From NCBI RefSeq assembly GCF_900177645.1, contig NZ_FXAO01000003.1:310001-374000 (forward strand): a stretch of DNA of 64,000 nt, read 5' to 3'. Below the pieces are notes generated by a model. The model ran no database searches and was not told the origin of the DNA. It worked only from the letters and a program-made list of their open reading frames with translations. Source of the DNA: Arenibacter troitsensis. Its GTDB lineage: Bacteria; Bacteroidota; Bacteroidia; Flavobacteriales; Flavobacteriaceae. Shown here piece by piece: positions 23,960 through 33,150 of the stretch. The number at the start of each line of letters is the position of its first letter. Position 1 is the stretch's first letter. The translations under genes were made by a program, and so were the position numbers.

Positions 23960-25936
23960 CTAATAGGTCAACAAATTTATAAGCTCCTTTACGAATCTAT
24001 CTTTGGGCAAATAATTATGTTCCAGATTTTTAGCAAAAGGAATGGGAGTATCCAAACTGGCAACACGTTTTACGGGTGCATCCAAATACTCAAAACAATT
24101 TTCCATCACCAAGGCCGAAATGTCACTGGCCACTCCCCCAAACAAACTATCCTCCTGTAAGATAATAAGTTTTCCAGTTTTTTTTACAGACTTATAAATT
24201 GCATCCATATCCATGGGCTGCAATGTCCGCAGGTCAATTAAATCGGCCTTTATATCCGGATTGTCATTTAGTGCTTCCAAGGCCCAATGTACCCCCAAAC
24301 CATAGGAAACCACTGTTATATCCTCGCCCTCCCTCAATAAGGAAGCCTGGCCAAAAGGTAAGGTGTAATAATCCTCGGGTACGTCTTGATAGATATTTCT
24401 GTAGAGTCCTTTATGTTCAAAAAACAATACCGGATTGGGATCATTAATGGAAGTGGCCAAAAGGCCCTTTGCATCATAAGGAAAGGCCGGATAGACCACT
24501 TTTAAACCCGGAGTCTTGGTAAACCAAGCCTCATTGGTCTGGGAATGAAAAGGTCCGGCACCCATCCCTGCACCGCAAGGCATCCTTATCACAACATCTG
24601 CATGCTCGCCCCATCGGTAATGAACCTTGGCCAAATAGTTTACCACAGGATTAAATCCAGTACTTACAAAGTCGGCAAATTGCATTTCCACTACCGATTT
24701 TACACCGTTAATGGAAAGGCCCATTGCAGCGGAAACCACTGCCGATTCGCATATTGGGGTATTTCTGACCCTATCCTTCCCAAAGGCCTCCACAAAACCC
24801 TCGGTAATCTTAAATACACCACCATAATCTGCAATATCCTGCCCCATCACCACCAAGTTCCCGTGTCTCTCCATAGACTGTTTTAATCCCTGGGAAACCG
24901 CATCTATCAACCTAATATTTTTAGTTATGGAATTATGGTTAATTGACTGATAATCAAAATCTTTATATACATCCTTTAATTCCTTGGTTTCATCAACATC
25001 AATCTCCTTTTCGGCAAACGCCTTTTTTAGATCGTAGTCTATTTCAGCGTATATTTCATTTTTAAACGTTTCTATCAAATTAGGTGATAGAATTTTTTCT
25101 TCCAAAAGAAAGTTTTCAAAATTAACAATAGGGTCCTTTTCCTCCCAAGTGTCCAACAATTGCTGTGGGACATATTTGGTACCACTGGCCTCCTCATGAC
25201 CTCGCATTCTAAAGGTTTTAAATTCCAACAAAACAGGCCTAGGATTTTTCCGCATACTCTGGCAAATAAAATCGACCTGTGCATACACTTCCAAGATATT
25301 GTTGCCCTCCAAAATATGCGATTCCATTCCATAACCTATTCCCTTATCGGCCAAATTTTCGCATTTGTATTGTTCGTTCGTCGGGGTAGACAAACCATAG
25401 CCGTTGTTTTCTATACAAAACAAAACTGGTAAATTCCATACCGCTGCAATATTTAAGGCCTCATGAAAATCGCCCTCACTAGTGCCCCCCTCTCCCGTAA
25501 AAACCGCAGTTACCTTCTTATTCCGCTTTAGGAGGTCTGCCAGAGCTATCCCATCGGCCACCCCCAATTGGGGACCTAAATGGGAAATCATTCCAACAAT
25601 TTTATATTCTTGGGTGCCAAAGTGAAAACTTCTGTCCCTGCCATTGGTAAAGCCGTTGCCTTTCCCCTGCCATTGGGAGAACAGTCGGTACAATGGTATA
25701 TTCCTGCTTGTAAAAACACCCAGATTTCGGTGCATGGGCAGGATGTATTCATCAGGCTTTAAAGCGCTGGTGACCCCTACCGATATTGCCTCTTGACCTA
25801 TACCACTAAACCATTTGGATATTTTCCCTTGACGTAGAAGAATCAACATTTTCTCTTCTATCAAGCGCGGTTTTAGCATCCGTTGATAAAGTTTCAATTG
25901 CATTGCCTTATCAACACTATCTCCTTTATACTCCAT
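23960..25936 (-). CDS. Branched-chain 2-oxoacid dehydrogenase E1, fused alpha and beta subunits
   Basis: A 658-residue fusion of both E1 subunits. The alpha half (about 1-330) holds the thiamine diphosphate motif GEGGTSEGDFHEAL...ENNGYGLSTP; the beta half (about 340-658) has ICESAVVSAAMGLS, the MPCGAGMGAGPFHSQ stretch and a transketolase C-terminal domain. The enzyme decarboxylates 2-oxoisovalerate and its homologues from Val, Leu and Ile breakdown, passing the acyl group to the lipoyl E2 subunit, which is not in this window. Fused E1 is common in Bacteroidota. The two-component genes immediately follow, linking branched-chain amino acid use and regulation. Confidence 0.92.
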   Translation of the reverse strand: MEYKGDSVDKAMQLKLYQRMLKPRLIEEKMLILLRQGKISKWFSGIGQEAISVGVTSALKPDEYILPMHRNLGVFTSRNIPLYRLFSQWQGKGNGFTNGRDRSFHFGTQEYKIVGMISHLGPQLGVADGIALADLLKRNKKVTAVFTGEGGTSEGDFHEALNIAAVWNLPVLFCIENNGYGLSTPTNEQYKCENLADKGIGYGMESHILEGNNILEVYAQVDFICQSMRKNPRPVLLEFKTFRMRGHEEASGTKYVPQQLLDTWEEKDPIVNFENFLLEEKILSPNLIETFKNEIYAEIDYDLKKAFAEKEIDVDETKELKDVYKDFDYQSINHNSITKNIRLIDAVSQGLKQSMERHGNLVVMGQDIADYGGVFKITEGFVEAFGKDRVRNTPICESAVVSAAMGLSINGVKSVVEMQFADFVSTGFNPVVNYLAKVHYRWGEHADVVIRMPCGAGMGAGPFHSQTNEAWFTKTPGLKVVYPAFPYDAKGLLATSINDPNPVLFFEHKGLYRNIYQDVPEDYYTLPFGQASLLREGEDITVVSYGLGVHWALEALNDNPDIKADLIDLRTLQPMDMDAIYKSVKKTGKLIILQEDSLFGGVASDISALVMENCFEYLDAPVKRVASLDTPIPFAKNLEHNYLPKDRFVKELINLLTY

Positions 25937-26033
25937 GTTATGTTTTTATCCTTATCGGCTTAAATAATTTATAAATGTAACAAAACGGAAAAACAAAGTC
26001 GAATAATATTCCAAGAAGATTGCCCATATTTAT

Positions 26034-26041
26034 TAACTTTG
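26034..26041 (+). promoter_or_regulatory. -7 box of the oxygenase gene
   Basis: TAACTTTG matches TAnnTTTG exactly. It ends 18 bases before the ATG at 26060 and overlaps a TTG that would otherwise be an upstream in-frame start. Confidence 0.55.
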
Positions 26042-26059
26042 ATTTTATTAAAAATAATA

Positions 26060-27013
26060 ATGATGAGTGCAATACCAAGTGTAAATCTTGAAGATTTTAT
26101 ATCCAACGACAAAACAAGAAAAGAAAAATTCATACGAGAGATAGGAAGTGCCTTCGAGAATATTGGATTCGTAGCATTAAGTGGTCATTTTTTGTCCGAA
26201 AAATTGGTGGAGGATCTTTATTCTGAAATCAAAAAATTTTTTAACCTGCCACAAGAGGTCAAGGATAAATATGAAATTCCTGGGATTGGGGGACAAAGGG
26301 GTTATACTTCTTTTGGTAAAGAACATGCCAAGGGAAAAAAGGAAGGCGATTTAAAGGAATTCTGGCATTTTGGCCAATATGTGGAAAATAATCCAAAATT
26401 GGAAAAGGAATATCCTGCCAATGTGGAGGTACAAGAGTTGGATAATTTTAATGCCACTGGCAAGGAAACCTATAAAATGTTGGAAAAAACGGCAAAATTT
26501 GTATTGCGTGCCCTAGCCCTACATTTAAACCTGGAGGAAACCTATTTTGACAATTATATAAAAAATGGAAATTCCATCTTAAGGCCTATTCATTATCCTC
26601 CAATTCAACAAGAACCAAAAAATGCCGTTAGGGCTGCAGCCCATGGAGATATCAATCTAATTACCCTATTAATGGGGGCCCAAGGAAAGGGCCTGCAAGT
26701 AAAAAACCACAACGGGGAGTGGGTAGATGCAATTGCCCAGCCAGCTGAATTGATGATCAACGTTGGGGATATGCTATCCAGATTGACCAATAACAAATTA
26801 AAATCCACCATTCACCAGGTGGTTAATCCCCCCAAGGAGCTATGGGGTACCTCTAGGTATTCCGTACCGTTTTTTATGCATCCCATTAGCGAAATGCCTC
26901 TAAATTGTTTGGAAAATTGTATTGACAAGGACCATCCAAAACAATTTGAGGATATTACTGCTGGCGAGTTTTTGCACGAAAGATTGATCGACTTAGGCCT
27001 AATAACGAAGTAG
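26060..27013 (+). CDS. Isopenicillin N synthase family Fe(II) oxygenase
   Basis: About 317 residues with the two domains of the IPNS/2-oxoglutarate oxygenase family: the N-terminal DIOX_N part (PSVNLEDF, VALSGHF) and the C-terminal double-stranded beta helix. The iron ligands are visible as His and Asp in AAHGDINLITLLMG and His in LKSTIHQVVNP; the Arg-x-Ser that binds the 2-oxoglutarate carboxylate appears in TSRYSVPFF. Bacterial members outside antibiotic clusters act on unknown small molecules. Two adjacent ATG codons (26060, 26063) are possible starts; a -7 box fixes the region. Confidence 0.9.
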   Translation: MMSAIPSVNLEDFISNDKTRKEKFIREIGSAFENIGFVALSGHFLSEKLVEDLYSEIKKFFNLPQEVKDKYEIPGIGGQRGYTSFGKEHAKGKKEGDLKEFWHFGQYVENNPKLEKEYPANVEVQELDNFNATGKETYKMLEKTAKFVLRALALHLNLEETYFDNYIKNGNSILRPIHYPPIQQEPKNAVRAAAHGDINLITLLMGAQGKGLQVKNHNGEWVDAIAQPAELMINVGDMLSRLTNNKLKSTIHQVVNPPKELWGTSRYSVPFFMHPISEMPLNCLENCIDKDHPKQFEDITAGEFLHERLIDLGLITK

Positions 27014-27091
27014 ATTGGAATTAATCCAGGCTTAATTATTGCCTATGCCTTTAATGAATAGTTAGTATTAACAATTTAAAACTTGGACACT

Positions 27092-27697
27092 ATGAAAAAA
27101 GTTTTTTTACCAATCGTATTATTGGCTCTATGTGCATTTGGAGTAGTTGAATCTACGCTGACAGAGGCCGAAAGGGAATTTGCCGTAAAGGAATTGACAA
27201 GAACCCATGATCATTTATTAAACACCTTGGAGGGTCTAAATGAGGAACAACTAAATTATAAGGTATCGGATGATTCTTGGTCCATTGCCGAATGTGCAGA
27301 GCATATTGCAATATCTGAAAATTTGATTTTTGGAATGCTTCAGGGAACTTTGGCCCAGGAGCCAGACCCTTCCAAACGTGCAGAAGTAAAAGTTACTGAT
27401 GAAGGATTAATTGCCATGATAGAAGACCGGAGCAACAAAGTTAAAACCGGTGAGCCTTTTGAACCCTCTGGGAAATATGGCAGTTTTGAAGAAACGGTGG
27501 AAGAATTTAAAACTAAGAGGAAGGAACATATTGGATTTGTCAAAAACACTCAGGACGACCTTCGCAACCGTTACCAACAACTTCCCTTTGGGACCATTGA
27601 TGCCTATCAAATTCTTCTGTTCATGTCTGGCCATACGGAAAGGCATATAAAGCAGATGGAGGAAGTATTGGACGACGAGGACTTTCCTATGGATTAA
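27092..27697 (+). CDS. Exported DinB-family protein
   Basis: A 201-residue protein with a signal peptide (MKKVFLPIVLLALCAFGVVES) and a DinB/DinB_2 four-helix domain. The three-histidine metal site is suggested by THDHLL, AECAEHIAISE and GHTERHIKQ. DinB-like proteins include metal-dependent thiol transferases, but many have no known substrate; export is unusual for the superfamily yet common in Bacteroidota. An ATG nine bases inside a longer frame is the better start because it begins the signal peptide. Confidence 0.85.
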   Translation: MKKVFLPIVLLALCAFGVVESTLTEAEREFAVKELTRTHDHLLNTLEGLNEEQLNYKVSDDSWSIAECAEHIAISENLIFGMLQGTLAQEPDPSKRAEVKVTDEGLIAMIEDRSNKVKTGEPFEPSGKYGSFEETVEEFKTKRKEHIGFVKNTQDDLRNRYQQLPFGTIDAYQILLFMSGHTERHIKQMEEVLDDEDFPMD

Positions 27698-27729
27698 ATA
27701 TCAACTAGATAAAAATGACCCATTCTTAC

Positions 27730-27766
27730 CAAAATCCCAATTGGTAAAGGTTGGGTTTTGATTTTG
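27730..27766 (+). terminator. Probable intrinsic terminator after the DinB-family gene
   Basis: CAAAATCCCAA (27730-27740) pairs with TTGGGTTTTG (27751-27760) with one bulged base, followed by a T-rich stretch ATTTT. It lies 33 bases after the DinB-family stop. Confidence 0.6.
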
Positions 27767-27806
27767 GCGTTGAAATATTATTTTAGCATAATTTTTAAAA
27801 TGTAAG

Positions 27807-28136
27807 ATGGACTTAAAGGATCAATTGAAGAATCTATTTCCGGATCATAAACCAACGGAGGAAGAGCCGAAAAAGGATGTCGACAATGATATTTGGTTGC
27901 AGGAAGACCCCATAATATGCAAGTATGAAAAAAGAAAGGGAAAACCAACAACCATTTTGGAAGGGTATACCGGCGCTGACGAAGATTTTAAGAAATTGGC
28001 CAAGGAGCTTAAAACCAAACTTAGTGTAGGCGGAAGTTTTAAGGACGATTCTATAATCATTCAAGGAGATTATAGAGATAAAATAATGAAAATATTACAG
28101 GAAAAAGGATTTAAAGTAAAACGCGTTGGAGGTTAG
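27807..28136 (+). CDS. SUI1/eIF1-like translation factor
   Basis: A 109-residue protein with a charged N-terminus and a C-terminal SUI1 fold (about 35-109), recognised from KRKGKPTTILEGYTG, KKLAKELKTKLSVGGSF and the end IIIQGDYRDKIMKILQEKGFKVK. This is the bacterial YciH-type homologue of eIF1. Such proteins bind the small ribosomal subunit and affect start-site fidelity. Typical length for Bacteroidota. Stands between the DinB gene and the DUF1835 gene without clear operon links. Confidence 0.9.
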   Translation: MDLKDQLKNLFPDHKPTEEEPKKDVDNDIWLQEDPIICKYEKRKGKPTTILEGYTGADEDFKKLAKELKTKLSVGGSFKDDSIIIQGDYRDKIMKILQEKGFKVKRVGG

Positions 28137-28209
28137 ATTTTTGTTAATTATTTTTTGATATTAAGATAAAACACTACATTTATTAGCCACAACCTAAACC
28201 ACCATTACA

Positions 28210-29142
28210 ATGAGTTCCCAATTACACATAACAAACGGTGATGTTTTCACCAACAAATTAAGCACCCTTAAATTGGAAGGGGATATTATTACCTGGCGCG
28301 AAATGTTATGTGAAGGTAAGACCGAAACCAATGTTGGCAGCGAATCATTTTGGAAGACAAGGTTCGAGTTTTTAAATAAGAACTATAAGATCTCCAAATC
28401 ATGGTTTATCGATAAGACTTTAAAAGAATACCGCACCCTATGTAATCACAAGCAGGAAGACCGTATTGTGCTCTGGTTCGATTTCGATCTCTTTGATCAA
28501 ATAAATATGTTGGCGGTAATTAGCTGGTTAAAGACCCATAGGCCGTATGCCGAAATATCTTTGGTATCCAGTGAAGGAAAAGAAGATTCCTTGGATATAT
28601 TGGGGCTAGGAGAATTATCCGGAGAACAAATTCGTAAATTATATACCAATCGTACACTTTTAACGCAGGACGATATAGAATACGCCGATTATGTTTGGCA
28701 GTTGTACTGTAGCGACAATCCCATTAGATTGGAAAACCTCAAAGATTTTGATAGTTTTCAATTCTCTCACCTTTCCGGTGCTATAGAAGCCCACTTGATG
28801 CGTTTCCCTACCATTAGAAACGGACTCAATGAAGTAGAAAACAATATATTGCGTTTAGCGCGCAATGCCAAACCAAAGACCAAATTGGAATTATTGAATA
28901 CCGTCTTGAGAAATCAAGGGCGATATGGATTTGGTGACACGCAATATGAGCGGGTATTAACCAAGTTAAAGCCACTTTTCACCAATTTCAATCCCGTAAA
29001 ACTTTCTAAAAAAGGTATGGAAATTCTGGAAGGAAAAACCAGCTATTATTCTTGTATTCAAGAAAATGACGCTTATTTGGGCGGAGCCTTAAAATACAAT
29101 TTCCTTTATAACTCTGAAACGAACCGCATACTAAAATTATAA
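28210..29142 (+). CDS. DUF1835 domain protein
   Basis: A 310-residue cytoplasmic protein of the DUF1835 family: the N-terminal part reads LHITNGDVFTNKL and later IVLWFDFDLFDQINMLAVISWL, both characteristic; a DUF3658-like helical part follows (SHLSGAIEAHLMRFPTIRNGLNEVEN). Function is not known. It ends one base before the nucleoside phosphorylase ATG, so the two are cotranscribed and perhaps share a nucleotide-related role, which is inference from context only. Confidence 0.85.
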   Translation: MSSQLHITNGDVFTNKLSTLKLEGDIITWREMLCEGKTETNVGSESFWKTRFEFLNKNYKISKSWFIDKTLKEYRTLCNHKQEDRIVLWFDFDLFDQINMLAVISWLKTHRPYAEISLVSSEGKEDSLDILGLGELSGEQIRKLYTNRTLLTQDDIEYADYVWQLYCSDNPIRLENLKDFDSFQFSHLSGAIEAHLMRFPTIRNGLNEVENNILRLARNAKPKTKLELLNTVLRNQGRYGFGDTQYERVLTKLKPLFTNFNPVKLSKKGMEILEGKTSYYSCIQENDAYLGGALKYNFLYNSETNRILKL

Positions 29143-29143
29143 A

Positions 29144-30010
29144 ATGAAAATTGGTTCTTCAGAGCTAATCCTAAACGCAGACCATAGCGTATACCATCTT
29201 AATTTACTTCCACAAGACCTAGCAAATACCATAATTACCGTTGGAGACCCGGATAGGGTTAAGCATGTTTCGCGGTATTTTGATAAAATAGACATCAAAA
29301 AAGGAAAACGGGAATTTTTAACCCATACCGGATGGCTGAACAATAAGCGCATATCCGTAATTTCAACAGGTATAGGCACGGACAATATAGATATCGTCCT
29401 AAATGAGCTGGATGCCTTGGTCAATATAAATTTTGACACTAGGACTATAAAGAAAGTCAAAACCCAATTGGATATTATTAGGATAGGCACTTCAGGTGCC
29501 ATTCAGCCGGATATTCCCATAGATTCGTTTTTGTTGAGCGAATACGCCATTGGTTTGGATAGTCTTGTTCATTTTTACGACAGTGCCCATATACAACACC
29601 AGGAGATTCAGCAAGCATTTATAAAACACACCAATTGGCTGAAAGATAAGTCCAGCCCCTATGTTGTTGAATATGACAAAACTTTGGCAGCCCATTTCAT
29701 TTCGGATAAAATACAATTGGGATTTACCGCTACCAATGTCGGTTTCTACGGTCCCCAAGGTAGAAGTTTACGTTTAAAATTGGAAGATGAAAATATGAAT
29801 GCCAAACTGGCCAGTTTTAATTACAATAATAAGCGCATTACCAATTTGGAAATGGAGACCTCTGGAATTTATGGCTTGGCAAAATTATTGGGCCACAGAG
29901 CTATTTCCTTAAACTGTATATTGGCAAATAGGCCCAATGTACAGTTTTCATCAAGACCGGATTTGGCGATAGACGAACTCATCCAATATGCCTTGGGCAA
30001 GATAGCCTAA
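29144..30010 (+). CDS. Nucleoside phosphorylase, uridine phosphorylase type
   Basis: A 288-residue member of the PNP/UDP phosphorylase family, which splits nucleosides with phosphate to base and ribose 1-phosphate. Visible features are TVGDPDRVKHVSRYFD near the N-terminus (phosphate-binding GDPxR), VISTGIGTDNIDIVLNEL, RIGTSGAI, and the ribose-binding NLEMETSGIYGLAKLLGH near residue 230. The order and spacing fit uridine phosphorylases better than purine enzymes, though specificity cannot be settled here. Cotranscribed with the DUF1835 gene. Confidence 0.88.
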   Translation: MKIGSSELILNADHSVYHLNLLPQDLANTIITVGDPDRVKHVSRYFDKIDIKKGKREFLTHTGWLNNKRISVISTGIGTDNIDIVLNELDALVNINFDTRTIKKVKTQLDIIRIGTSGAIQPDIPIDSFLLSEYAIGLDSLVHFYDSAHIQHQEIQQAFIKHTNWLKDKSSPYVVEYDKTLAAHFISDKIQLGFTATNVGFYGPQGRSLRLKLEDENMNAKLASFNYNNKRITNLEMETSGIYGLAKLLGHRAISLNCILANRPNVQFSSRPDLAIDELIQYALGKIA

Positions 30011-30140
30011 AAGTGCAAAAATTAAAATTATAACTAGTTAATTACAAACAACATATAAGGCTCCATATACAACAATAGTTAAGATCATGAACAAAACCAA
30101 AACCCTTAAATGGATTCCGAACCTAAAAAAATAGATCGAT

Positions 30141-30995
30141 TTGAAGAATGTAAATATCGTTGGCGTTCCCGAACACTTTAATTTTCCTTGGCAATTAGCC
30201 ATAGAAGAAGGCGCTTTCGGAGCCCGTGGAATAAACCTAAAATGGACAGATATTCCGGAAGGAACCGGTAAAATGGCTCAATTGTTAAAAGATAACGAAA
30301 CTGATCTGGCCATAATTTTGACCGAAGGAATCGTAAAAAGTATTAGCGAAGGGAATCCTTCAAAAATAGTTCAGGAATATATTGCTACTCCCCTCTTATG
30401 GGGCATCCACGTAGCGGCCAAAAGTAATTATAAGACCTTGGCCGATCTAAAAAATAAAACTGCGGCTATAAGCAGATATGGGAGTGGCAGCCATCTTATG
30501 GCGTATGTAAATGCACAAAACCAAGGTTGGGACACCCAAAAATTAAAATTTGAAGTAATTGATAATTTAAATGGTGCGGTGGTCAGTTTAACAGAGGGCA
30601 AGGCCGATTATTTTATGTGGGAGCGATTTACTACAAAACCATTGGTTGATCAAGGAGTATTTAGAAGAATTACAGATTGCCCCACCCCTTGGCCTTGCTT
30701 CGTTATTGCCGCAACGGATAAATTTATATCTGAAAATCGAGGTACCTTGCAACATATATTGGATGTCATCAATATATACACTTCCGATTTTAAACGGATC
30801 CCCAGCATAGACCGAACTTTGGCCAACACTTACAACCAGCAATTGGAAGATATTAAACATTGGCTATCCCTAACGGAATGGGGACAAAATAATATCAGCA
30901 AAAGGAATTTGGAATTGGTACAAAATACTTTACAGGACTTAAAGCTTATTGAAAAGGTAAGCCCAAGCATGGAGATATTGTACAAGGCAACTTAG
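30141..30995 (+). CDS. Type 2 periplasmic-binding-fold protein without signal peptide
   Basis: A 284-residue protein with a substrate-binding fold of the NMT1/ThiY/SsuA type: VGVPEHFNFPWQLAIEEGAFGARGINLKW opens the first lobe, and EGTGKMAQLLKDNETDLAIILTEG and ISRYGSGSHLMAYVNAQNQGW are typical ligand-side segments. There is no signal peptide and no transporter gene nearby, so it is probably cytoplasmic, either an enzyme-like member or a ligand sensor. The start is a TTG; no ATG in the same frame is close. Confidence 0.75.
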   Translation: MKNVNIVGVPEHFNFPWQLAIEEGAFGARGINLKWTDIPEGTGKMAQLLKDNETDLAIILTEGIVKSISEGNPSKIVQEYIATPLLWGIHVAAKSNYKTLADLKNKTAAISRYGSGSHLMAYVNAQNQGWDTQKLKFEVIDNLNGAVVSLTEGKADYFMWERFTTKPLVDQGVFRRITDCPTPWPCFVIAATDKFISENRGTLQHILDVINIYTSDFKRIPSIDRTLANTYNQQLEDIKHWLSLTEWGQNNISKRNLELVQNTLQDLKLIEKVSPSMEILYKAT

Positions 30996-31035
30996 AGGAA
31001 CAAACAGATTTTATTATTTTCGATTGCAGGTCGCC

Positions 31036-31452
31036 CTAGTCGTAAAAATAGGTTTGGATGATACTTCTGAAATTGATGTCCGATAATGGTTTTTGAAGAC
31101 ATTCCTTAACACGGGGATTGGCCAAGGCCCTGTAGGTCACCTCTTCACAACTATTGGCTGTTAATACGGCTATTACAATTTTTTCCTTCTCCTCTTTTCT
31201 AAAAAGTATGTCGAAAGCCTCCAAAAATTGCCATCCATTCATTATTGGCATTTCAATATCCAAAATCAACAAAAAACTACCTTGTTCTATATCGTTAATA
31301 TTGGCCTCTATAAAATCCAATGCCCTGTGACCATCCGTAACAGTATCAATATCCAGGTCAGGAATAAGTTTTTTTAAAAATAGTTTATTCAGCATATTGG
31401 TTGTTCCGTCGTCGTCAACCAATAATACCCATTTTAATCTTGTAGAATTCAT
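31036..31452 (-). CDS. Receiver-only response regulator
   Basis: A 138-residue protein made of one CheY-like receiver domain: LLVDDDGTTN acidic pocket, the phospho-acceptor Asp in LLILDIEMPIMNGW, Thr in VLTANS and Lys in CLQKPL. No output domain is present, so it should act by protein contact in a phosphorelay. There is no kinase gene next to it; the closest kinase genes lie 7 kb and 24 kb away. The ATG eight codons into the longest frame is the better start. Confidence 0.85.
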   Translation of the reverse strand: MNSTRLKWVLLVDDDGTTNMLNKLFLKKLIPDLDIDTVTDGHRALDFIEANINDIEQGSFLLILDIEMPIMNGWQFLEAFDILFRKEEKEKIVIAVLTANSCEEVTYRALANPRVKECLQKPLSDINFRSIIQTYFYD

Positions 31453-31677
31453 TAACCTATTAATATTTAATATCACAAATGTTCGTGTAAGTTTTATAAT
31501 TCAGGTTCAAAAAAAGTACAAATATAGATTTAGTTAATAGTACATTTTCGATTTTGGACAAAAAAGTAATATAAATGTGATTTCATCGGAAGGATTTAAG
31601 CAACAAAAAATGAATCATACAGTTCCTTTATAACCGCATAGTAAATTTATAGTATACCTATTCGAATACCCTACGGA

Positions 31678-32343
31678 TTACCATTTAATTGCTTGTCTTC
31701 CATTTTCCATTAATATTTTGTTCGTTTTACTAAAGTGTTTGTTCCCAAACCAATACCCTCTGTTGGCACTTAAAGGGGACGGATGTCCGGATGTTAAAAT
31801 ATAATGTTTCTTGGTGCTGATCAACTTAGCCTTCTTCTTTGCAAAACCACCCCATAACAGAAATATCAAGCCCTCTTTTTCTATTGATAATTTTTCGATA
31901 ACAGTATCCGTAAAAAGCTCCCACCCCTTATTCTGATGACTGCCAGCTTCATTGGCCCGAACCGTTAAGGTGGCGTTCAACAACAGTACGCCTTGGTTGG
32001 CCCAACGCTCCAAATTTCCGTCTTCCGGATAGGCCGTACCCAAATCGGATGCAATTTCCTTAAATATATTGACTAGGGAAGGTGGGTGCGCTACGCCCGA
32101 ATTTACGGAAAAACAAAGACCATTGGCCTGATTTGGTCCGTGATACGGATCCTGGCCAATAATAACCACCTTGGTATCTTCCAAGTGACAATGGTTAAAA
32201 GCAGAAAAAATATTGTTCTCCTTTGGGTAACAAGTATTCTGGGCATACTCTCTACCCACAAATGCCATAAGGGATTCGAAATAAGGTTTTTTAAACTCGT
32301 CCAGTAAAAGTTTGTGCCAACTCTCATGCACACTAAAGACCAT
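31678..32343 (-). CDS. ung: Uracil-DNA glycosylase, family 1
   Basis: A 221-residue family 1 UDG, which removes uracil from DNA at the start of base excision repair. The water-activating motif GQDPYHGPNQANGLCFSV and the minor-groove loop HPSPLSANRG are both complete, and LLLNATLTVR is typical. Length is normal. It is divergent from the ECF sigma factor gene with about 230 bases between. Confidence 0.97.
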   Translation of the reverse strand: MVFSVHESWHKLLLDEFKKPYFESLMAFVGREYAQNTCYPKENNIFSAFNHCHLEDTKVVIIGQDPYHGPNQANGLCFSVNSGVAHPPSLVNIFKEIASDLGTAYPEDGNLERWANQGVLLLNATLTVRANEAGSHQNKGWELFTDTVIEKLSIEKEGLIFLLWGGFAKKKAKLISTKKHYILTSGHPSPLSANRGYWFGNKHFSKTNKILMENGRQAIKW

Positions 32344-32571
32344 TTATAATTTCATTTCATAATTGTTTAACAAAGAATTGACACCTTATTGCTAGGAATA
32401 ACATCAAAAATAGCCAAAAAATAAAAATAATTTTCTTTAAAAGGCCATAACCTAAAAAAATAGGTCAATACCTAAACTTGCTTACCTTTACGGTAGGTTA
32501 ATAAAAAATAATAAAGCTATAATTAAACCTTTTGCCATTTTTATAGTCCTATAACGGAACTTAAGTCCAAA

Positions 32572-33117
32572 ATGTTGATTGCGGAAGAAACTTTAGTAAT
32601 ACAATTAAAGCAAAAGGACCATCAGGCCAAAGCGTTTGAGGTGTTGGTAAACACCTACAAGGAACGTTTGTATTGGCATATAAGACGGATTGTCTTGAAC
32701 CATGATGATACCGATGATGTATTGCAGAATACCTTTATAAAAGTTTTTAGAAATATCGATAGCTTTAAAGGGGATAGTAAATTATACTCTTGGATGTATA
32801 GGATAGCCACCAATGAGGCGTTGACATTTTTGAAATCCAAATCACAAAAACTAAAGATCAATAACGAGAAGTTGATCACCAAGGCCGTTGAAGATTTAAG
32901 GGCTGATGTTTATTTTGAAGGCGATGAAATTCAACTAAAATTACAAATGGCCATTGCCACCCTTCCTGAAAAACAAAAATTAATATTTAATATGAAATAT
33001 TTTCAGGAGATGAAGTATGAAGAAATTTCGGAAATATTAGAGACCTCCGTAGGTGGATTAAAAGCCTCCTATCATTTGGCGTCAAAAAAGATTGAAGCTT
33101 TTTTGAAAGAGAATTAA
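32572..33117 (+). CDS. ECF RNA polymerase sigma factor
   Basis: A 181-residue ECF sigma-70 factor. Region 2 (about 20-90) has DDTDDVLQNTFIKVFRNIDSF and SWMYRIATNEAL; region 4 (about 120-175) has LPEKQKLIFNMKYFQEMKYEEISEIL and the recognition helix ETSVGGLKASYHLA. It starts a three-gene unit with a membrane protein and a small exported sensor-like protein, the usual order in Flavobacteriaceae. The membrane protein probably holds the sigma factor inactive until a signal arrives. Confidence 0.93.
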   Translation: MLIAEETLVIQLKQKDHQAKAFEVLVNTYKERLYWHIRRIVLNHDDTDDVLQNTFIKVFRNIDSFKGDSKLYSWMYRIATNEALTFLKSKSQKLKINNEKLITKAVEDLRADVYFEGDEIQLKLQMAIATLPEKQKLIFNMKYFQEMKYEEISEILETSVGGLKASYHLASKKIEAFLKEN

Positions 33118-33150
33118 ACCTTTTATAATGTTCAAGGTCAAACTATTGAA

